From a virus: 33,191 nucleotides of DNA. The notes beneath the pieces are model-generated. The model was not told the origin of the DNA and did not search any database. It worked only from the letters and a program-made list of their open reading frames with translations. Shown piece by piece: positions 28,163 through 33,191 of the stretch. The translations under genes were made by a program, and so were the position numbers. The DNA lies in IMG/VR virus record IMGVR_UViG_3300013119_000376, positions 1 to 33,191 of that record; one strand, given 5' to 3'. Numbering within the stretch: the stretch's first letter is position 1; the number at the start of each line of letters is the position of its first letter.

Positions 28163-29812
28163 ATGGCAGATCAAAAAGCAAATATCATAGTAGGTTTAAA
28201 GGATAGGGCTACAAAGGGACTTGGGTTCCTGAAGAAGTCCGTAACAGCACTTGGTAAGGCTGCTAAGAACGCTGCGAAGGTAGGGATAGCGTTACTGGTA
28301 GCTGGCCTTGGGTTTGCCACAAAGGCAGCCATAAAGCAAGAAGAAGCTATTGTATCCTTAAACGAAGCACTGAAGGATACTGGTGCGTTTTCTGTAGAAG
28401 CAAGTGAAGAGATGCAGGCGTTCGCTTCCGAGCTACAAAAGGCTAGCACGTTTGGCGATGAGGCGATACTGATGGCCCAGTCCTTGCTTGTAAGGCTTGG
28501 TAAGTTATCTGGTGAAGGGCTAAAGGGTGCTACACAGGCTACTGCTGATTTATCAGCAGCCTTGGGCCTGGAACTTGAAGAAGCAGCAAAGTTGGTCGGC
28601 AAGACGCTATCAAGCTCGACAAACGCACTGACAAGGTATGGGGTAGAAGTAACTGGCGCTGTCGGTAGCCAGGAGCGGCTTAATAGTTTGATTACCAATG
28701 CCGGCAAAGTCTTTGGTGGTGCAGCACTATCAAAGACAAAATCACTCACAGGCCAGATGACACAGTTTAAGAACGAAGTCGGTGATGTTGCTGAACAGAT
28801 AGGGTCAGTATTGATTCCTGTATTAAGAGAAGAGCTGATCCCGAGGCTTAGGGAAGCAACAGAATTCTTCAGTAAATTATTTGGTAAGTTTTCTACTGGA
28901 ACAAAAAGCGTAAAAGAACTAAAGGAGGAATACCAGGGGTTAGCTAAACGATTAGAAACGATAAATAAATTAGCAGAAAAAACATCATCATTTGATTTCA
29001 CGCCTGAAATAAGCAGGATTAAATCTAATATGAATAAGATATTAGATGTATTATCTGAGAGGGAAAAAGCCGAGGCAGCCAGGAATAAGCGGTTGAAAGC
29101 AGTGAGGGATATAGCTGCACAAGATGAATTAGATACAGAAACTAAGAAATGGAACAAAATAAGAGCTATAAGGGAGGAAGCCTTTATTTTATTGGAAGAG
29201 CAAGAGATAGCACATTTCCTGAGAATGGAGGAAAACAGAAATAAGGATTTCCTTAAACAAAAATCAAGATTAGAAAAACTAAAACTATTAGAGGAACAGA
29301 TAACGGAAGAACAGGCTGAGGTCTTCAGAGAGATATCTGAAGAAAAAGTAGCAGAGGGTGAGTTTGCAGCTCAGCAGTTAATCGAGATCGCTGAAAATGG
29401 TGGCAAGGGGATTATACAGGTCGGAAAGAATCTGGCTATAAAAGAAATAGGTATATGGGTAGAAAAAGAGATAGCCAAAGCACTGGCAGCAGCTCCTGCA
29501 ACACTGGGTGCATCCCTTGCCAATATACCGCTAGTAGCCGCCGCGGGTGCCGCTGGGGTATCTGCTGTGCAAGGTATATCGTTCCGGGATGGTGGCGTAG
29601 TAAATGAATCTAATTCCGTACCAGTAGGTGGTGCTGATGATAGCCAGCGACTAGTGATCGCGGAGATGGGTGAGACTTTTAATGGTGATGGTAATGGGAG
29701 GGCTACAGATAGTAGTTCAAGCCCTATCCAAGTAAACGTAATGGTTGATAAGAAAGTATTGGCAAGAACCATTGTGGATATTACAAAACAGCAATCGGAG
29801 GGTTTGATATAA
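28163..29812 (+). CDS. Tail tape-measure protein
   Basis: A 549-aa helical protein. It begins 'IIVGLKDRATKGLGFLKKSV', followed by a hydrophobic segment ('VGIALLVAGLGFATKAA') and a phage tail tape-measure core ('AFASELQKASTFGDEAILMA', 'ATADLSAALGLELEEAAKLV', 'LTRYGVEVTG'). Long coiled-coil helices follow, and a second hydrophobic stretch near 430-470. At about 1.5 A per residue it predicts a tail near 80 nm. No tail assembly chaperone pair is present between tube and tape measure. Length sits at the short end for siphoviruses. Confidence 0.88.
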   Translation: MADQKANIIVGLKDRATKGLGFLKKSVTALGKAAKNAAKVGIALLVAGLGFATKAAIKQEEAIVSLNEALKDTGAFSVEASEEMQAFASELQKASTFGDEAILMAQSLLVRLGKLSGEGLKGATQATADLSAALGLELEEAAKLVGKTLSSSTNALTRYGVEVTGAVGSQERLNSLITNAGKVFGGAALSKTKSLTGQMTQFKNEVGDVAEQIGSVLIPVLREELIPRLREATEFFSKLFGKFSTGTKSVKELKEEYQGLAKRLETINKLAEKTSSFDFTPEISRIKSNMNKILDVLSEREKAEAARNKRLKAVRDIAAQDELDTETKKWNKIRAIREEAFILLEEQEIAHFLRMEENRNKDFLKQKSRLEKLKLLEEQITEEQAEVFREISEEKVAEGEFAAQQLIEIAENGGKGIIQVGKNLAIKEIGIWVEKEIAKALAAAPATLGASLANIPLVAAAGAAGVSAVQGISFRDGGVVNESNSVPVGGADDSQRLVIAEMGETFNGDGNGRATDSSSSPIQVNVMVDKKVLARTIVDITKQQSEGLI

Positions 29813-31239
29813 TGGCTACGTTTAACCCTAAGTTTTTGAATAAAAATCTTATCACTGATAGTTCACAGTTGATACTATCAAGTGCTGATAATAGTGCTAA
29901 TAAAGATAAGTTATTTGATAGGAATATTGAGACACAATCATCTACATCAGGAGAGACAAGTGGCACGAGGACTATAAAATGGACTACAGGATCCAATAAT
30001 ACAATCGATAGATTTTATATTCAAAACTGTAACTGGAAGGACTTCGAAATAAAACACAATTACGATTCAATAGATATCTATACAGACCTCCTGCTAGATT
30101 TCGATGGCGACCTTGTAGATGTATCCGAAACACCATTGACCGTAACTGCCAATGGTAATGCTACAACATCAGCTGCCCAAAAGAAGTTTGGCACAGAAAG
30201 CTTATTACTTGATGGCACTGGTGATTATATAACAGTGCCAGCTGATGCAAGGTTTGCATACGGTACTGGTGATTTTACATACGATTGTTGGTTTTACTTA
30301 GCTACCGACCCTAGTGTAAGCGGTGACCAAGCTATAGTAGGGACGAGAGTGAGACCTGGTGAGGTAGAGATAACTTTGACACAAGTATCTGGCTCGAATT
30401 TTACAGAAGTAGATGTCATGTTAGGTAATAATTTAGAGACCTTTACAGGCGCTACTATAACAGATTCGACGTGGTATCATATAGAAATAAGTAGGAGCAG
30501 TGGAACTTTAAGATGCTTCATTGATGGTACTTCACTTGGCACTGCCGATGCAGCTGCATATGATATTGATCAGAGCCAGATAGTCGTTGGTGTAAATGGT
30601 GGCTTAGGCAATGATTTTGACGGTTATATTGATGAGTTTAGGATAAGCAATGTAGCGAGACATACTTCGAATTTCACACCCGAAGTAGCAGCCTATGCTG
30701 CAAACACATCTGGATGGTCATTTTCTCCATCACTGGCGGTGTCTTCAGATACTGATACTGATTACTATTTTGAGATAACTAGTAGCTCATTACAGAATGT
30801 TATCGTTGCTATAACGGACACCAATACTGCGACCCAAGAGGTAAAGACCGGTCAGTTATATATTGGTACAGAAAGATTTGAGATGACAGCAGCCCAGGCT
30901 GGTAAGATAGATATTACACCAAACACGACCCAAAGACTTTTTAAATTATCAGATGGTACTAACCAAAAAGTCTTCATCAGGAAAACTATTGGATATGATT
31001 TAAACCTAAGAAATGTATCATCAACTGAAAAGGCTAATTATAAATCACTTTATGATCTGAATCAACGCGAGACATTTGTTTTTATACCTAGGCCAGCAAC
31101 ACCTACAGATTCATTTGATGGTCTAGCAACACACGTGAATTGGGTAAATAGTTTTGATATGGAGAATTACGAAGGTGATATCGATGCCAATGGGTTTTTG
31201 GGGAGGGTAAGACTTCTGCAGTCCGGGAGGTTTGGTTGA
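29812..31239 (+). CDS. Distal tail protein with inserted LamG domain
   Basis: A 475-aa protein without a signal peptide whose ATG overlaps the tape-measure stop. Residues 1-90 ('LNKNLITDSSQLILSSAD', 'FDRNIETQSSTSGE', 'RFYIQNCNWKDFEIKHN') and 305-475 ('YYFEITSSSLQNVIVAITDT', 'TGQLYIGTERFEM') are the tail parts. Residues about 93-297 form a LamG lectin domain ('KKFGTESLLLDGTGDYITVP', 'STWYHIEISRSSGTLRCFID', 'DGYIDEFRISNVARHTSNF'). That domain is clearly related to the exported LamG protein at 23951. Host-glycan binding at the tail tip is a fair inference. Confidence 0.75.
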   Translation: MATFNPKFLNKNLITDSSQLILSSADNSANKDKLFDRNIETQSSTSGETSGTRTIKWTTGSNNTIDRFYIQNCNWKDFEIKHNYDSIDIYTDLLLDFDGDLVDVSETPLTVTANGNATTSAAQKKFGTESLLLDGTGDYITVPADARFAYGTGDFTYDCWFYLATDPSVSGDQAIVGTRVRPGEVEITLTQVSGSNFTEVDVMLGNNLETFTGATITDSTWYHIEISRSSGTLRCFIDGTSLGTADAAAYDIDQSQIVVGVNGGLGNDFDGYIDEFRISNVARHTSNFTPEVAAYAANTSGWSFSPSLAVSSDTDTDYYFEITSSSLQNVIVAITDTNTATQEVKTGQLYIGTERFEMTAAQAGKIDITPNTTQRLFKLSDGTNQKVFIRKTIGYDLNLRNVSSTEKANYKSLYDLNQRETFVFIPRPATPTDSFDGLATHVNWVNSFDMENYEGDIDANGFLGRVRLLQSGRFG

Positions 31240-32507
31240 TGACAGTTGTCCGAGACCTGATAAAAAGAAGTGTAACTGAAGTATTTAGAAGAGCCTCTAT
31301 AAAGCGAGTTAACTTTGATGGCACCTATGAGTCTAGCTGGTTAGATATTTCGCCTTATATCGTATCTTACGGTACAATCAAGCGAAGCTTTGGTGATGAA
31401 GTGTTTCTTGGTGATTACCAGATAGATGGTATTGACTTAGTTATAGATAATTCTATACGTAAATTTTCAGATGAGGGTGATTCTGATTCCCTGTTTTCTG
31501 GATTCCGGACAAGATATAGGACAAAGTTCAAAGTAGAGGCTGGTTATATCGATGATGATGGTTCTGAGGTCGAGGGTATAGTTTTTTATGGTATTTTATA
31601 TTCAGAACCGACTACGAGTGATGATGGTACTGTAAAATATAGTGTCGCGCCATTACTGAAGGTATTGGAAAACGAAACTGCTTTTGGTGTAGATACCACA
31701 AGTACAGACACTGAGACATTGATAGACAGGCTGGTAAAAAGAGAAAAAAGTGGCATCAGATTATTTGATAAGTTTTTTGAGGGTGCCGGTGATGGTAATA
31801 AGTATAAGATCAATCCAGACTCAGTAGCGACTACGACCATATCATCAGTTAATATTAAGGAACGTGATACTGTTTGGGATAAGATAAGTGACTATAGTCT
31901 TTATGATAACTTCTTCCCGTATGTGGATAACACTGGGGCCTTTGTCTGGGACACAAAAGACGCAACTGATTCGCTTATATATAAGTTCCAGGGTCCAGGG
32001 GAAGTAATAGACACAGCATATGGTGTCAATATAATCAGTGTAGGTGAAGAGCGTGGTGGTATAAATAACATTTGGACTAGGGCTGCGATTGAATATAGTG
32101 ATGATGCCTTTGCAACATCTAGCGCATCCTGGCAGCCAGGGGATGGTAGCGTACAGGATATATATGGGGAGCGTACGTTTAGACGAGACTTAAAAGAATT
32201 ATCCGAGACAGAAGCCCAGGGTATAGCAGATAGTATTAGGACTAATTACCAGAACCCTAAAAAGGAATGGGATATAACAACTATTTTTATACCACATTTA
32301 GAACTAAAAGATAAAGTGCAAATAACGTATCAGGGTGTGAATATTATTGAAAATGCGTTTACGCTTGGCTCATCCCTACTTGATGGTTCGGATGTCCTAG
32401 GTAGAAGATCATCGAGTATAATACTCGACAGGCAACTTGCAAGGATAATAAAAATAGACATAAACCTGGACACACTTGTCACAGGATTCACATTAAGGGA
32501 GGTATAG
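31239..32507 (+). CDS. Tail hub/baseplate protein
   Basis: A 422-aa protein. ATG 31239 overlaps the preceding stop (TGATG) and GGGAGG (31225-31230) lies upstream; a TTG at 31236 is in frame too. Features include 'FDGTYESSWLDISPYIVSYG', 'FLGDYQIDGIDLVIDN', 'SGFRTRYRTKFKVEAGYIDD', 'VFYGILYSEPTT', and 'DTVWDKISDYSLYDNFFPYV'. These match gp27/hub-like tail proteins that form a ring at the tail tip. It is followed by the adhesin gene after one base. Confidence 0.75.
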   Translation: MTVVRDLIKRSVTEVFRRASIKRVNFDGTYESSWLDISPYIVSYGTIKRSFGDEVFLGDYQIDGIDLVIDNSIRKFSDEGDSDSLFSGFRTRYRTKFKVEAGYIDDDGSEVEGIVFYGILYSEPTTSDDGTVKYSVAPLLKVLENETAFGVDTTSTDTETLIDRLVKREKSGIRLFDKFFEGAGDGNKYKINPDSVATTTISSVNIKERDTVWDKISDYSLYDNFFPYVDNTGAFVWDTKDATDSLIYKFQGPGEVIDTAYGVNIISVGEERGGINNIWTRAAIEYSDDAFATSSASWQPGDGSVQDIYGERTFRRDLKELSETEAQGIADSIRTNYQNPKKEWDITTIFIPHLELKDKVQITYQGVNIIENAFTLGSSLLDGSDVLGRRSSSIILDRQLARIIKIDINLDTLVTGFTLREV

Positions 32508-32508
32508 A

Positions 32509-33191
32509 ATGAAGAAAATATTAGGGATATGTTTATTTTGCCTGATGGTATTTACCATCCTTGCAACAGATATAACTCCAACATTTCAGGTATCAGCTGT
32601 GTTGACATCAGCCGAATTGAATAATTGGTTAGATGAAAGAACTGGAGATGTAAGGCCGATAAGTGCGACTAATAATAATTACATAGATAATAACTTAGAC
32701 CTTGGTAGTACCGCGTATAGGTGGGCAGAAGCACATATTACAGAAATATTTTCCAGTAGATTAGGGGTTGAGGATATTGTTGTTTTTGGTGATGGTTCAG
32801 ATGGTTCGTTTACTGCTACTGCAAATTCAGAGCTTTGCGGCTTTTATGAGTTCACCGACCTAGTAGTTGCGTCCCCGAATCTATTAACAGTAAGCAGTAA
32901 CTGTAAGTGGGCTGTGGTCAGGTGTACTGGCACATTCACATTTTCCGGCAGGGTGTCATTGGATGGCAAGGGTGCAGCTGGTGGCACCACCAGTGCAGAA
33001 ACGGGTGTTGTAGGATTTACCCTCGGGGGTAGTGGGGGGGGTAGTGGCGATGCTCAACCAGCTGTAAGTGGTGGCACTGGTGGTGCTAGTGAATCTTTGC
33101 ATTCAACTTACATAAGCAATACTGCCGGTGGTGGTGCGAATACTACTGGTAATTCTGTATTACAAAACTTCACACGGCTATATGAGGAGAG
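32509..33191 (+). CDS. Exported glycine-rich tail adhesin (N-terminal part, runs off the end)
   Basis: AAGGGAGG precedes ATG 32509. Residues 1-20 form a signal peptide (MKKILGICLFCLMVFTILAT). Next is 'NNLDLGSTAYRWAEAHITEI', a tail-fibre-type motif, then a beta domain ('CKWAVVRCTGTFTFSGRVSL') and glycine-rich turns ('LGGSGGGSGDAQPAVSGGTG'). It continues in frame into 1-169, for 283 residues in total. Gly-rich loops of this sort sit on phage receptor-binding tips. A signal peptide on such a protein is unusual. Confidence 0.8.
   Translation, partial: MKKILGICLFCLMVFTILATDITPTFQVSAVLTSAELNNWLDERTGDVRPISATNNNYIDNNLDLGSTAYRWAEAHITEIFSSRLGVEDIVVFGDGSDGSFTATANSELCGFYEFTDLVVASPNLLTVSSNCKWAVVRCTGTFTFSGRVSLDGKGAAGGTTSAETGVVGFTLGGSGGGSGDAQPAVSGGTGGASESLHSTYISNTAGGGANTTGNSVLQNFTRLYEE

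Noticed and set aside
28171-29157. Minus-strand open frame (328 codons) opposite the tape-measure gene
   Set aside because: Composition is Ser/Leu/Phe rich without motifs and mirrors the helical Ala/Lys/Glu-rich sense gene; there is no ribosome site.
1-33191. CRISPR array, insertion sequence or integrase
   Set aside because: No regularly spaced 25-40-bp repeats, no transposase or recombinase motifs, and no attachment-site core were found on either strand.

Overview
This window looks like a complete genome of a small tailed phage (siphovirus-like, HK97 fold), about 33.2 kb and about 40% GC, with every recognisable gene on the + strand. The right edge cuts a glycine-rich tail gene (starts 32509) and the left edge holds the end of a glycine-rich protein (stops 167-169). 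Joined end to end they form one uninterrupted frame of 283 codons, so the contig is most simply a circle, or a circularly permuted molecule, opened inside the tail-adhesin gene. I see no integrase, excisionase or CI-type repressor, so a virulent life cycle is likely. Genes begin with strong Shine-Dalgarno sequences and use TGA as a stop. The host is not identifiable from sequence alone. Five structural-region proteins carry Sec-type signal peptides, which suggests a cell envelope into which the phage exports proteins.

Layout on the circle. (1) 1-1539: end of the tail adhesin, two small virion-type proteins and two small membrane or holin-like proteins, closed by a rho-independent terminator (1574-1634). 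(2) 1640-1856: a control region with repeated TTATACA boxes (one a perfect DnaA-box consensus), a TATAAT promoter element and a UACG-loop hairpin. (3) 1857-12878: the early or replication module. It holds many mini-proteins (Cys-rich or single-TM), two sigma-70-like proteins, a RecT/Bet annealase, a RuvC-like resolvase, a MazG-like pyrophosphohydrolase, a C5 cytosine methyltransferase with a second protein encoded in the +1 frame inside it, a protein with fourteen 12-bp tandem repeats, an HAD phosphatase, a TOPRIM primase-helicase, a small protein ending in a beta-clamp-type motif and one ending in an SSB-type acidic tip. (4) 12890-16499: terminase small subunit, a ~317-bp gene-free stretch that folds like a structured RNA, a lysis-type cassette (three tiny membrane proteins, a membrane-anchored papain-like protease, an M15 peptidase) and terminase large subunit. 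(5) 16523-20876: portal-MuF fusion, prohead protease, major capsid protein. (6) 20898-24706: four consecutive proteins with signal peptides, including a 723-aa repeat protein and a LamG lectin-like protein. (7) 24717-33191: head-tail connector and neck genes, a 3TM holin-like gene, tail tube, tape measure, a tail protein with an inserted LamG domain, tail hub, and the exported glycine-rich adhesin that wraps around to coordinate 1.

How it works together: the terminator and promoter between 1574 and 1745 divide the circle into an early transcription unit (1857 onward) and a late unit (12890 through the junction to 1539). Replication and recombination rest on primase-helicase, RecT and RuvC; no DNA polymerase is present, so the host enzyme is probably recruited. 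The most unusual elements are the dual-coding methyltransferase locus, the set of exported lectin- or fibre-like proteins in the structural module, the structured non-coding stretch between the terminase genes, and the TTATACA control region.
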